A stretch of 64,000 bases of DNA from Clostridia bacterium (GTDB taxonomy: Bacteria; Bacillota; Clostridia; Lachnospirales; Lachnospiraceae). Position 1 is the stretch's first letter. Each line of letters starts with the position of its first letter. The DNA lies in NCBI GenBank assembly GCA_910574255.1, contig CAJTAK010000015.1:1-64000 (forward strand), in the 5' to 3' direction. Both the position numbers and the translations under genes were made by a program. Below are positions 35,895 through 45,543 of the stretch, piece by piece. The notes under the pieces were generated by a model. The model saw nothing but the letters and a program-made list of their open reading frames with translations, was not told the origin of the DNA and made no database searches.

Positions 35895-37088
35895 ATGGGT
35901 GATTTAAAAGGGTATGAAATTTTCAGAGATGATTTAGATAACAAAATATCTGCTCCCACATGTATTCTGATTGGAGGTGATTTTGTTCCGACAATATCTA
36001 ATAAAGAGTTATTTGAAAGAGGAGATATTGAGGGATTAATGGGTAAGCTTTTAGCAGATAAATTATTAGAAGCAGATTTGAGGATATTTAATTTAGAAGT
36101 CCCAATTACAAATGCAGAAGTGAAACTGCCAAAGGCGGGAAGTCCTAATTTAAAAACTTATGAGGAAAGCATTAGTATTTTCAATTATTTAAAACCGTTG
36201 ATTTTATCTGGTGCAAATAATCATATTTTTGATTATAAAGAGGATGGCATTAAAAGTACGAAAAAAATACTTTATGAAAATGATATTAAAAATGTTGGAT
36301 TTGGGCTATCATCTGTGGATGCAAAAAAGCCTTTTTTTTATAATATAAATGGTGTAAAGATTGGTGTGTATGCCTGTGCGGAAAATGAATTTTGCTGTGC
36401 CACAGAAAAAAGAGGGGGTTCAAATGGATATGATCCTTTGAATTCTTTTGATGATGTAAGGACAAGTAGTAATGATTGTGATTATCAAATTGTACTTTTT
36501 CATGGCGGAAGAGAAAATTATCGATATCCCAGTCCCCAATTAAAAAAAATATGTAATAAATTTGTTGATTGTGGAGCAGACCTTGTTGTTTGTCAACATA
36601 GCCATTGCATTGGATGCTATGAGAATTATAAACAAGGATGTATTATTTACGGTCAAGGAAATTTTTTATTTGACTATAATGATAGAGAGGAATGGCAAAC
36701 AGGAATATTGGTAGAAATTCTTTTTTGCAATAATACAAAACAAGTAAGAGTTTATCCAATACAAAAAGAAAATAATAAAATTGCCTTTGTGAGAGAGGAT
36801 AAATTAAAAAATGAAATAATAGATGGTTTTATTGAAAGAACGGAAAATATAAAGGAAGATGATTTTCTGAAAAAAGAATATATAAGTTTTTCAAAACAGC
36901 AGTCAGATATTCTTCTATTAAGGGGAATCATGGGGATTAATAATAGGTTGATACTTGGACTAAATAAAGTTTTAAGAAATAGAATCTTACGATGTCTATT
37001 TCAAATGAAGAGAAATAGGCGCTTATTAAATTATTTAAGATGTGAATCTATACGTGAAAGTATATTGTTATTGCTAAAAGAGGAATAA
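35895..37088 (+). CDS. CapA-like metallophosphatase-fold protein
   Basis: A 397-aa protein of the CapA (PGA_cap) family. Its metal-site blocks follow the calcineurin-like order: LIGGDFVPT, then ADLRIFNLEVPITN, SGANNHIFDY, VLFHGGRENYRYPSP and VVCQHSHCIGC, ending in GQGNFLFDY. AAAGGAG precedes the ATG by 8 nt. No signal peptide is apparent, unlike many CapA proteins. The biochemical role of CapA in capsule assembly is not settled. It lies between the flippase gene and an adenylate-forming ligase, an association also seen in capsule loci. Confidence 0.85.
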   Translation: MGDLKGYEIFRDDLDNKISAPTCILIGGDFVPTISNKELFERGDIEGLMGKLLADKLLEADLRIFNLEVPITNAEVKLPKAGSPNLKTYEESISIFNYLKPLILSGANNHIFDYKEDGIKSTKKILYENDIKNVGFGLSSVDAKKPFFYNINGVKIGVYACAENEFCCATEKRGGSNGYDPLNSFDDVRTSSNDCDYQIVLFHGGRENYRYPSPQLKKICNKFVDCGADLVVCQHSHCIGCYENYKQGCIIYGQGNFLFDYNDREEWQTGILVEILFCNNTKQVRVYPIQKENNKIAFVREDKLKNEIIDGFIERTENIKEDDFLKKEYISFSKQQSDILLLRGIMGINNRLILGLNKVLRNRILRCLFQMKRNRRLLNYLRCESIRESILLLLKEE

Positions 37089-37195
37089 AAATACAATAGA
37101 ATAAAAGGAAAATAGAGATTATATTTATTTGCTTAATAGATTTAAAAAAGTGTGAGCAATACAATAAAGGTGCAAAATTGGAGTAAATTGAAGGT

Positions 37196-38647
37196 ATGAA
37201 AAAGCAAAATTCACAAGAGGCCGAAAAAGAAATTGATTTTTATGATAAGGCACGAAAAATATATACACATGTTCCCAATATTGGAAAAAAAACGATGGAA
37301 ATCACATGGGGGATGATTCCACCTACTATAAAATATGGGAAGAAATATAGAGAATATACAAAACTGTTAAATGATTCTCAATGGTGGAATAAAGAACAGC
37401 TTGAAGCATATCAAATAAAAAAATTGAAAGAGACATTAATGTATGCAAGAGAATATGTACCATTTTATAAAGAAGAATTTATGAAGAATGGGTTTGAGCC
37501 GGAATGTTTTACAGAACTTTCAGAGTTGGAAAAATTGCCGTTGATTGATAAGGATATAGTTCTTGCTAATGAAGAAAGTCTGGTCAGCAAACAATTTCCT
37601 TTGTCAAAGCTGAAAGTTCATACAACCGGTGGTACAACAGGAAAGCAGTTAAGGCTTTATATTACAAAAAATGCATATGTAGGAAGGGAACTGCCCTTTG
37701 TAGATGCTGTCTGGGGACGTATAGGATATGACAGATTTTCCTCTCGAGTTGCCCAGCTAAGAAATCAGACGCTGGAAAATGGGAAGTTATGGGAATACGA
37801 TAGGAAAAACAGAGAGCTGATATTTGATGCATATCATATGAATGATGAAAATATTTGTAAGATACTTAGAAAAATTACGGAGTGGAGAGCTGAATTCTTA
37901 CACACATATCCCTCATCTGTATTGATATTATGTGATTATATAAAACGAAAAGGGATAAAATATGATAATTCTTTAAAAGCATTATTATTAACGTCTGAGA
38001 ATATTTATGCAGGACAGAAAGAAACTATTGAAAAATATATGAATGCCAAATGTTTTACATTTTATGGACACAGTGAAGGGGCAGCGCTGGCTGGACAATG
38101 TGAATGTTCTGAGAAATATCATATACAGAGTGAATATGGTTATATTGAACTTGTGGATGAAGAGGGAAAAGTAATTAAAGAGCCAAATAAAATAGGTGAA
38201 ATAGTTTGTACAGGTTTTGATAATAAAGCTATGCCTTTAATTCGGTACAGAACAGGAGATTTTTCTTCCTATTCAGAGAAAACAACTTGTAGATGTGGGA
38301 GGCATTATACACTGTTAAATAATATTGTAGGTCGTTGGACTCAAGAGATGTTTATTGGAAAAACAGGTAATAAAATTTCAATGACAGCGCTTAACATGCA
38401 TACTGACATATTTAAAAATGTTGAGAATTATCAATTTGTTCAAGATGTACCTGGAGAATGCTCTATAAGAATCGTTAAAAATGATGATTATACTTCAATG
38501 GATGAAGAAAATATATTAAAGGAACTTCAAAATAAATTTGATAATTCCATAGAAGTAAAATTTGAGTATGTGCAAGAGATTGGAAAAACTATGCGTGGAA
38601 AACAAAGATTTATCATCCAAAACATAAAAGATGAGGAATTAGTATGA
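37196..38647 (+). CDS. CapK/PaaK-like adenylate-forming ligase
   Basis: A 483-aa protein of the phenylacetate-CoA ligase-like group found in capsule loci (CapK). The P-loop-like VHTTGGTTGKQLRLY near 140-155 binds ATP. FYGHSEGAALAGQCECSEKYH near 280-300 and MPLIRYRTGDFSSYSE near 345-360 are further adenylation motifs. It probably activates a carboxylic acid as an acyl-adenylate. The acceptor is unknown but may be an amino sugar or an amino acid decorating the polymer. The preceding 107 nt (37089-37195) are AT-rich with no recognised feature, and the ribosome-binding site is weak. Confidence 0.85.
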   Translation: MKKQNSQEAEKEIDFYDKARKIYTHVPNIGKKTMEITWGMIPPTIKYGKKYREYTKLLNDSQWWNKEQLEAYQIKKLKETLMYAREYVPFYKEEFMKNGFEPECFTELSELEKLPLIDKDIVLANEESLVSKQFPLSKLKVHTTGGTTGKQLRLYITKNAYVGRELPFVDAVWGRIGYDRFSSRVAQLRNQTLENGKLWEYDRKNRELIFDAYHMNDENICKILRKITEWRAEFLHTYPSSVLILCDYIKRKGIKYDNSLKALLLTSENIYAGQKETIEKYMNAKCFTFYGHSEGAALAGQCECSEKYHIQSEYGYIELVDEEGKVIKEPNKIGEIVCTGFDNKAMPLIRYRTGDFSSYSEKTTCRCGRHYTLLNNIVGRWTQEMFIGKTGNKISMTALNMHTDIFKNVENYQFVQDVPGECSIRIVKNDDYTSMDEENILKELQNKFDNSIEVKFEYVQEIGKTMRGKQRFIIQNIKDEELV

Positions 38648-38746
38648 AAGAAAAGAACATGGATGAGGGAAGAGTAATTTTATAGATGTCCCAAAGCCTA
38701 AACAAACCACGTTTTTTTGGGATTATGATACTTGGAGGTATTGGCA

Positions 38747-40114
38747 ATGAAAAAGTTTGATGTATTAAAGAGCCAAAAAGATGAAAAAGATTCTTCATTT
38801 TGTGATAGACTTATCAATCGGGCTGAAAGCCTTGCTCTGGTTGGACTGGGGTATGTGGGAATGCCTATAGCAGTGGCCTTTGCAAAGAAGGGGCTTAATG
38901 TAATTGGCTTTGATAATAACCAAGAAAAAATTGCAATATATCAAGAAGGCAAGGATCCTACAAATGAAGTAGGGGATATAGCAATAAAAGAAACAACAAT
39001 GGAATTTACATCTGACGAAAAAAGACTTTCGGATGCAAAATTCATTATTGTTGCTGTACCAACACCAGTGAATATGGATCACACTCCGAACTTGTCACCA
39101 GTTGAAGGTGCAAGCAGAATTATTGGAAGAAATCTGACAAAGGGGACTATTATTGTTTATGAATCCACAGTATACCCGGGGGTAACAGAAGATGTATGTA
39201 TACCTATATTGGAGCAAGAAAGCGGATTAAAGTGTGGTACTGATTTCAGAGTTGGCTATAGTCCTGAGCGAATTAATCCGGGTGACAAGGTGCATACGCT
39301 TCCGTATATCCGAAAAATTGTTTCTGGTATGGATGAAGAAAGTCTCGTAGTGATTAAAGATGTATATGACCTTATCATTGAAGCTGGGACATTTCCGGTT
39401 AGTTCAATCAAAACTGCAGAGGCAATTAAGGTAGTAGAAAATTCACAGCGCGATATTAACATTGCTTTTATGAATGAATTGGCGATGGTATTTGATCGTA
39501 TGGGAATTGATACAAATGAAGTCGTAGATGGCATGAATACCAAGTGGAATGCTTTGGGATTTCGTCCAGGACTTGTAGGGGGACACTGTATTGGAGTGGA
39601 TCCCTATTATTTTACTTATGAAGCTGAAAAGCTGGGATATCATAGCCAGATTATTTTGAATGGACGTATTATTAATGATTCTATGGGGATCTATGTTGCA
39701 GAGGCGGCAGTGAAGAAGATGATCGAAGCTGGACAGGCCCCAAAAAAGAGTCATGTGGTGATACTTGGACTGACATTTAAAGAGAATTGTCCAGATATAA
39801 GAAATAGTAAAGTGAATGATATTATCAGATGTTTGAATAATTATGGAATAAAACCAGATGTTGTAGATCCGTGGGCATCTGCGTCAGATGCGAAGAAGGA
39901 ATATGGTGTAGATCTAACAGAATTGTCAAATATTAAGGATGCAGACTGTGTGATTGTAGCAGTTGCCCATGATGAATTTAAAAATTTGAACTTAGATCGG
40001 ATAAAAAAATTATTGAAAGTCTCTACAGATGAGAAAAAGGTGTTAATAGATGTGAAAGGGATATATAAGATTGAAGAGCTGCAGAAAAGCGGTTTGAAAT
40101 ATTGGCGACTATAG
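38747..40114 (+). CDS. UDP-sugar dehydrogenase (WbpO/TviB/VipA-like)
   Basis: A 455-aa nucleotide-sugar 6-dehydrogenase from the ATG at 38747, which is served by GGAGG about 9 nt upstream; an in-frame TTG at 38732 overlaps that site. The NAD motif LVGLGYVGMPIAVAFA lies near residue 35. The catalytic region RPGLVGGHCIGVDPYYFTYE contains the Cys nucleophile in the form used by UDP-GlcNAc/GalNAc dehydrogenases (TviB, WbpO). The C-terminal domain has GLTFKENCPDIRNSKV. It adds a second uronic acid route distinct from the WecC route. The substrate is inferred from motif style only. Confidence 0.87.
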   Translation: MKKFDVLKSQKDEKDSSFCDRLINRAESLALVGLGYVGMPIAVAFAKKGLNVIGFDNNQEKIAIYQEGKDPTNEVGDIAIKETTMEFTSDEKRLSDAKFIIVAVPTPVNMDHTPNLSPVEGASRIIGRNLTKGTIIVYESTVYPGVTEDVCIPILEQESGLKCGTDFRVGYSPERINPGDKVHTLPYIRKIVSGMDEESLVVIKDVYDLIIEAGTFPVSSIKTAEAIKVVENSQRDINIAFMNELAMVFDRMGIDTNEVVDGMNTKWNALGFRPGLVGGHCIGVDPYYFTYEAEKLGYHSQIILNGRIINDSMGIYVAEAAVKKMIEAGQAPKKSHVVILGLTFKENCPDIRNSKVNDIIRCLNNYGIKPDVVDPWASASDAKKEYGVDLTELSNIKDADCVIVAVAHDEFKNLNLDRIKKLLKVSTDEKKVLIDVKGIYKIEELQKSGLKYWRL

Positions 40115-40159
40115 GCTGTAACCAGGTGAGTAAAAGATTGAAATTTTATTAGATAATCG

Positions 40160-41958
40160 ATGAATCAAAGCAGAAAGGGCAAGCAATACGGTGTATTTAT
40201 GGAAGGTGTTAAAATAGCAATAAAAGCAGCAATTCAGCAATCTGTTCTTAGAAATCTGCTAGTATCAATATTTTTATATTCATTTCTGCATTTTTGTAAA
40301 GATACCTGGTACTATTTGACAGATTTGATAGTGGTGCTGATATATTATATAATTCTTGAAAAATTTGAAGATAAATTTTTGATTGAATATTTAAACAAAA
40401 ATAAAATTTTTGTTTTTGTTATGTCTTGTTCTATTAGTTTTGGATTAATCGGTAATTATTTGTTATTTTTTGCTAAAATAAGTTTAGTATATAGGATAAT
40501 ATTGTTTCTTATTAGTTCCATACTTTTTATACCCATGTCTGTTGCGATTTTGCATATATTAGAAAAGTTTAATTCTGCTGGCTGGCCTAAAAACAGCTAT
40601 TTCTTTATGAATGTGAGGGAGAAGAATGTAAAGCAGTTAAGTAGAAAAAAGATTTTTATAATTGTTTTTGGTTTAGTTTTTTTAACTGAAATAGTTTATT
40701 TAATTGCATTTTATCCAGGAATAGTTTCGTACGATGTATATGGTACTCTGGAAAGGATTACGACAGGTAAAGAATGGTCAGAATACCAGAGTCTTTTTTA
40801 TTATTTATGTTTAAAAGTTTTATTAGGAATTATTAGCGAAGTTTGGTTTCTGGTGCTGATACAGATAGTTTATTTTACCATGGTCTATAGCATTATAATA
40901 TCCTGGGCCATCGTATGTGCCAAATACTTAAATTGGAAGATACTGATTGGCATTGCTGTATTTATTGCTATGCTGCCTAATAATGCCTCAATGATAATTA
41001 CATTAAGTAAAGATGTACCATTTTCTATTTCATTTATGTGGCTGATATATCTTTTGATAAGGATAAAAAGAGATAAAGATAAAATTTTATATATAGAGTT
41101 GGTGGTGGCTTCATGTGGTACGGTCCTTTTTAGGCAGACTGGATGGGTAATCGTACCTGTTGTGGCGTTCATATGCTTGAGTCTGTATGATCATAAAAAA
41201 ATTTTAGCAGGTGTATTTGCCTGCTCTTTTTTTATTGCATTAATAACAGAGTATGGAATAAAAATGTCTTATGATTATTTGCCGGCCGATCCAAAGTGGA
41301 AATACATTGCAGGGTGTAATGATATGATAGGAATTTATTTGGGGGGGGGGGCAAATTGTCTGATAACACAATTAATATGGTAGAGGCAATTATATCTAAA
41401 GAACTGAGAGAAGAATATTCACCCTATTGGGCTCATTATGAATTTTTTGAAGATTCGGTTAGTCAGCTAAGGGTGTCGGATTTTTTTTGCAATTATATAG
41501 ACACTTTTTGGCATAATCCGTATAGTCTTATAAGGGCGATTTGTTTAAGGTTGGATATGCTTTGGGATATTTCGCTTGGGAAAGAAGGAGGAGAATCGTG
41601 GCAGTGGTTAATAATACCCTCAGATCCGCCGAGAAAAGATAATTTATTGATGAAGATTTTTTCTATATGTGGAAATTTATCTTTAAAACATCCTATAAAA
41701 GAAGTTCTATGGCGAGGAGGAATATGGCTGCAGTTACATGTAGCACTTTTTTTGAATCTTGTTAAACAAGATAAAAGAAATATTGTCTGGTTTTCCCCAG
41801 CAATATCAGCTATTCTGGTGTTTATTTTATCTTTGCCATGGCACCATTTCCGTTATTATTGGTGCATTCAGCTATCTGGTTTGGTATTAATAGCAGCGTT
41901 TTTAACAAGGGCTCAATTGAATCAATCGGAAAATGCAGTAGCAAAGTATGAGAAATAG
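40160..41958 (+). pseudogene. DUF6020-like membrane protein, split at an 11-G tract (phase-off?)
   Basis: Two reading frames make one protein. The first (40160-41383, 407 aa) has about eleven hydrophobic segments, a KKIFIIVFGLVFLTEIVYLI helix and then YPGIVSYDVYGTLERITTG. It ends with a tail of read-through residues after a G11 run (41341-41351). The second (TTG 41356 to 41958, 200 aa) lies in another frame and continues the protein with SDNTINMVEAIISKEL and a final membrane segment. A tract of 9 or 12 G would join them into roughly 600 aa. The architecture resembles DUF6020-type or glycosyltransferase-like membrane proteins. Function is unknown; a role in modifying the surface polymer is inferred from position. 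A sequencing error is the main alternative. Confidence 0.75.
41341..41351 (+). repeat. Homopolymeric G11 tract inside a coding region
   Basis: Eleven consecutive G follow TTATTT. The tract sits at codons 394-398 of the membrane protein gene, exactly where its frame is lost. In an otherwise AT-rich gene such a run is strongly atypical and is the classical substrate for slipped-strand length change. Gain of one G or loss of two restores the long frame, while loss of one G gives an immediate stop. Confidence 0.9.
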
Positions 41959-42145
41959 AGAAAAGAGACACGGATTTACAGTGGTCTATGATTATAATAT
42001 AAAATCATAATTGTTTATAGCAGAAGGTTAAAAGTAAAATATAAAAACAAGCTTATAAAAAGTTATTCTTTAAGAGCTTGAAAAAATTAAAGAGATGATT
42101 ATAGGTGTGATTATATAAATTTTAATAATGAGGAGTAAAGAAAAG

Positions 42146-43258
42146 TTGAAGACCATAATGCTCGTATTCGGGACAAGACCCGAAGCGATTAAAATGTGCC
42201 CGCTTGTAAAAGAATTGCAATCCAGAAAGGGCATAAAAACTCTAGTCTGCGTCACAGGGCAGCATAGAACAATGCTGGAACAGGTTTTGGCCGCATTTAA
42301 TGTGCAGCCAGATTACGATCTTTCTATTATGAAGGACAAGCAGACGTTATTTGACATAACAACTGAAATTTTGATGAAAATCAAAGAGATTCTGGAAAAT
42401 GAGAGGCCTGATGTGGTGTTGGTTCATGGAGATACAAGTACAACCTTTGCCACAGCACTGGCCTGTTTTTATTTGCAGATACCTGTAGGTCATGTGGAGG
42501 CAGGACTGCGGACATACAATATTGCATCTCCGTATCCGGAAGAATTTAACCGCCAGGCTGTGTCTATTATTTCAAAATATAATTTTGCGCCAACTAAGCT
42601 TAGTTGTGAAAATCTTATTCATGAAGGAAAAAAAGAAAATACAATTTTTATCACAGGTAATACAGCTATAGATGCATTGCAGACAACTGTTCGGGAGGAT
42701 TACGCCCATCCGGAATTGGAGTGGTGCGGTGATTCCAGGCTGATATTAATCACTGCCCACAGACGTGAGAACCTGGGACAGCCTATGCAAAATATGTTCA
42801 GGGCAATAAAAAGGGTTTTGGATGAACATGAGGATGTGAAAGCGGTTTATCCCATTCATTTGAATCCGGTTGTTCGTGATATCGCCCATTCTATATTTGG
42901 CACAGATGATCGGATTCATTTGATTGAGCCTTTGGATGTGCTTGATTTTCATAATTTTATGAAACATTCTTACCTTATTCTTACTGATTCTGGAGGAATT
43001 CAGGAGGAAGCGCCTTCATTGGGCAAGCCGGTTCTGGTTATGCGTGATACAACAGAAAGGCCAGAGGGAATAGAGGCTGGGACGTTGAAGCTTGTTGGCA
43101 CAGATGAAGAAGTTATATATTCTTCGTTTACAGAACTTCTTGATAATAAAGCGGCTTATGACGCTATGGCTCATGCTTCAAATCCTTACGGGGATGGGAA
43201 GGCGAGTGTTAGGATTGCAGATATTCTTGAATGTGAAGAATATTATAATATTGTGTAA
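42146..43258 (+). CDS. wecB: UDP-N-acetylglucosamine 2-epimerase (non-hydrolysing)
   Basis: WecB interconverts UDP-GlcNAc and UDP-ManNAc. The start is most likely TTG 42146 (370 aa), because AGGAG ends 10 nt upstream and the protein then begins with the classical KTIMLVFGTRPEAIKMCPLV form; an ATG at 42128 overlaps that site. Further signatures are VHGDTSTTFATALA, GHVEAGLRTYN, PEEFNRQAVSII, TAHRRENLGQPMQNM and TDSGGIQEEAPSLGKPVLV. It supplies UDP-ManNAc to the WecC at 26607. Last gene of the polysaccharide locus. The 169 nt before it are AT-rich with a partial inverted repeat but no clear terminator. Confidence 0.93.
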   Translation: MKTIMLVFGTRPEAIKMCPLVKELQSRKGIKTLVCVTGQHRTMLEQVLAAFNVQPDYDLSIMKDKQTLFDITTEILMKIKEILENERPDVVLVHGDTSTTFATALACFYLQIPVGHVEAGLRTYNIASPYPEEFNRQAVSIISKYNFAPTKLSCENLIHEGKKENTIFITGNTAIDALQTTVREDYAHPELEWCGDSRLILITAHRRENLGQPMQNMFRAIKRVLDEHEDVKAVYPIHLNPVVRDIAHSIFGTDDRIHLIEPLDVLDFHNFMKHSYLILTDSGGIQEEAPSLGKPVLVMRDTTERPEGIEAGTLKLVGTDEEVIYSSFTELLDNKAAYDAMAHASNPYGDGKASVRIADILECEEYYNIV

Positions 43259-43565
43259 TTTTTTTGGGAGTATATGGAAAGTTTCTGGTGACTTCTATTT
43301 CCTTAAAGGGTGTGGGAGCCAGAATTTTTGAAACAGTACAAGATATGTTTTGTTCTATCATTGGCGATGAGGCAGTAAAATCAATGACGGCCTCTAGTTT
43401 ATTGTGTTAACAAGTTGTTTGATCAACATGAGAGGAAATTCAAGTATGGAATTGCATGTAGGAAGATGCCCTTGCATTCCCAAAGAACATTATAGGTACA
43501 ACCACATTAATGAAGGAAGACACAAAGGATATAGAATTCAGGGAAAGGAAACCGAACTATATATT
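43259..43565. other. Intergenic boundary between polysaccharide locus and accessory island
   Basis: About 307 nt without a supported gene, between wecB and the convergent zincin-like gene. A 48-codon open stretch (43264-43410, plus strand, TTG start without a ribosome-binding site, motif GARIFETVQDMFCSIIGDEA) reads like a fragment of a protein but matches no family I recognise. The following 43404-43565 is open in another frame. A run of seven T after the wecB stop has only a weak AATATT/AATATT hairpin before it. Confidence 0.4.
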
Positions 43566-45098
43566 TTAAAAAGGCTTCACTTTCCCATACTTATCAAAAA
43601 TTGCTTTCTCAAATACTTCTTTATTAGAATCAAAAAACTGTGCCAAATCTGGATTGCATTCTGTACCCCAAAATAGTTTCGAAGCATATCTGGATATAAT
43701 ACATTTAAACCAAAATCCTTGAATCATTTCATCATCTGTATTCTCATGATAACAGCGTATTTCCTTATTTAATTGCATTATTGGAGCTTGATGTTTATTG
43801 GTTAACTCAATATATGTTTTTCTGTCTATGAGTCTGAAAAGTTCAGGATTTATAAAAAACAAAGGATATTGCAGTCTTGTTTTGCAGGCCTCCATGAAAA
43901 CAATATTGTCATAATCGAAAGATAAATGATCCGTAAATTTATATTCATTTTCAATAAATGCTTTTGCTTTTGTAATTGGTGAAGAATAGCCAGTTTTCTT
44001 ATTGATTCCTTCATAAATTATATCAATTGCTTTATTCCAGTCACTTAGTGCTCTTGGATTAAAAATATCATTTTTCTGAAGTTTCATGCATGTATCGCAT
44101 TTAATAATAACTTCATTTACAGCAAAACATATATGAAAAAACCTTACAGCAGGCAGCATTATAGTAAGGTCTAATAAAGATGCATAGCTTTCCTCAAGCT
44201 GCGGTATCTGGGGAATTGGAATATTTATTGCATAATCACATATAAGGCAAAAAACAAAAATTATGAAATATTGGTCACAGCGTTCGATATTAACTACTAT
44301 TGACTTAAATATGTTATATGCTTCTTGATAATAGTCTTGCTTAGTTAATATGTTTTTTACTGATTTATGAATATTGTTATCGCCAAATCTTCGCACATTA
44401 GATATCAGCCTTGTCAATTCACAATATCTTGCCTGGGCTTCTAAAATGTGATTATATCCAAAAGACACTCCATTGTCTAATTCTACAAAATAAAACTGAG
44501 GACTTGGAATTTGAATTTTACTTTTTTCAAAGTCTTTCAAGAAAGAGGAATAGAATGTGAATAAATCCTTCCCGGCAAGCTTATAATATTCAGATATAAA
44601 ACTATATATTTTTCTTATTCCATAATTTGTGAAAGGCGTATTTTTAGTTATCAATTCCAGTTCCTTTTCGGAAAATCCCCCTTCCATAATCCACATTAGT
44701 AATTCTGCTTCGGATAAAGAATCAAATAGTACTTTTATGTAATCTAACTCTTTGGTTTGGTACTTACTGATTCCTAACTTATCTCTCATTAAGTATATTT
44801 TCTGATTAAATTCTTTTTCATGTTCTTCAACACAGTCAATAAATGGGGGAACAAAATCTAATTCATTAATAAAAGGTATAATGGAGTCAAGTTTTAGGTC
44901 TTCTAAACATGTAATAAAAAGTCCCAATGATGTAGAAGTAAATTGGTAATAATGCATTTTTTCATGATAATATGTATAGTAATTTAACCATGATTCAACA
45001 TTAGCTTCTATGGCATTTGTGTCAAAAAGGTCGAAATCCTTAATTTCTATGAATTTTGTAATAGTATCAAAGGAGCCGAATACACTATTCAGTTTCAT
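43566..45098 (-). CDS. Zincin-like protein with HExxH motif, putative conflict-system effector
   Basis: About 510 aa from an ATG at 45098; another ATG at 45110 adds four residues. Near the N-terminus it has YYTYYHEKMHYYQFTS, with HEKMH at residues 45-49, a zinc-metallopeptidase HExxH motif in the HExMHxxQ style seen in many uncharacterised proteins. The rest is largely helical with scattered Cys (for example CDTCMKLQ), and has no membrane segment and no signal peptide. The start overlaps the end of the upstream EACC1-like gene by about 14 nt, indicating coupled translation. The third zinc ligand is not evident. I recognise no named family. A toxic or proteolytic role is an inference from the motif and partner. 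Confidence 0.6.
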   Translation of the reverse strand: MKLNSVFGSFDTITKFIEIKDFDLFDTNAIEANVESWLNYYTYYHEKMHYYQFTSTSLGLFITCLEDLKLDSIIPFINELDFVPPFIDCVEEHEKEFNQKIYLMRDKLGISKYQTKELDYIKVLFDSLSEAELLMWIMEGGFSEKELELITKNTPFTNYGIRKIYSFISEYYKLAGKDLFTFYSSFLKDFEKSKIQIPSPQFYFVELDNGVSFGYNHILEAQARYCELTRLISNVRRFGDNNIHKSVKNILTKQDYYQEAYNIFKSIVVNIERCDQYFIIFVFCLICDYAINIPIPQIPQLEESYASLLDLTIMLPAVRFFHICFAVNEVIIKCDTCMKLQKNDIFNPRALSDWNKAIDIIYEGINKKTGYSSPITKAKAFIENEYKFTDHLSFDYDNIVFMEACKTRLQYPLFFINPELFRLIDRKTYIELTNKHQAPIMQLNKEIRCYHENTDDEMIQGFWFKCIISRYASKLFWGTECNPDLAQFFDSNKEVFEKAIFDKYGKVKPF

Positions 45099-45480
45099 CT
45101 TGTTGCGCATCTTCAGAAACAAACAATTCTCTGATAAGTTCATCTGTTATTATATCCTCAACTTTTAGTTTGCTGCTTTTATTGTCATATTCTATCTTTA
45201 ATTTGCAGTTGCCCTTTTGTATTGAGATTACGGTATTCCCTTTTTGGATGTATTGGATTATAATTTTTTTAACAGCGGCAATAATGGCGTTTAAAGTTCC
45301 CCCGGTGATTAATAAGGTTATTATATTGTTGATTTCATTATTTAGTATTTTTTTATTTCTGATAAAAAATTTAGTCTGTTCCATTGTAACAGTTCTTATC
45401 TGCTCTGAATTCTGGTGAGACTCCAGAAAGCTATTTTTATCATCGGCTGTTTCAAAAATAAGAGTAATTTTTTCTTGCAT
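45085..45480 (-). CDS. Small EACC1-like partner protein
   Basis: A 131-aa protein from the ATG at 45480, which has GGAGG 5 nt upstream; longer in-frame starts up to 45543 lack a site. It has an N-terminal beta/alpha part (EKITLIFETADDKNSFLE), a hydrophobic helix with ITLLITGGTLNAIIAAVKKI near 50-72 and a C-terminal beta-hairpin (ISIQKGNCKLKIEYD). This order resembles effector-associated constant components (EACC1) of bacterial conflict systems, where a GG-containing hydrophobic helix is followed by a beta unit of the form VTV...G.TV.L. The similarity is recognised by eye and is remote. The operon order (HTH, this gene, zincin) fits a two-component conflict module. Confidence 0.5.
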   Translation of the reverse strand: MQEKITLIFETADDKNSFLESHQNSEQIRTVTMEQTKFFIRNKKILNNEINNIITLLITGGTLNAIIAAVKKIIIQYIQKGNTVISIQKGNCKLKIEYDNKSSKLKVEDIITDELIRELFVSEDAQQDETE

Positions 45481-45543
45481 TTTTTCCTCCGACATTTGTT
45501 CCAATATATTTATATTTTTCTTGTCAGTAGTTCTCAGTTTCAT

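Noticed and set aside
43404-43676. A 90-aa plus-strand ORF overlapping the end of the zincin-like gene.
   Set aside because: Its 3' half is antisense to a well-supported gene, and the start lacks a convincing ribosome-binding site.
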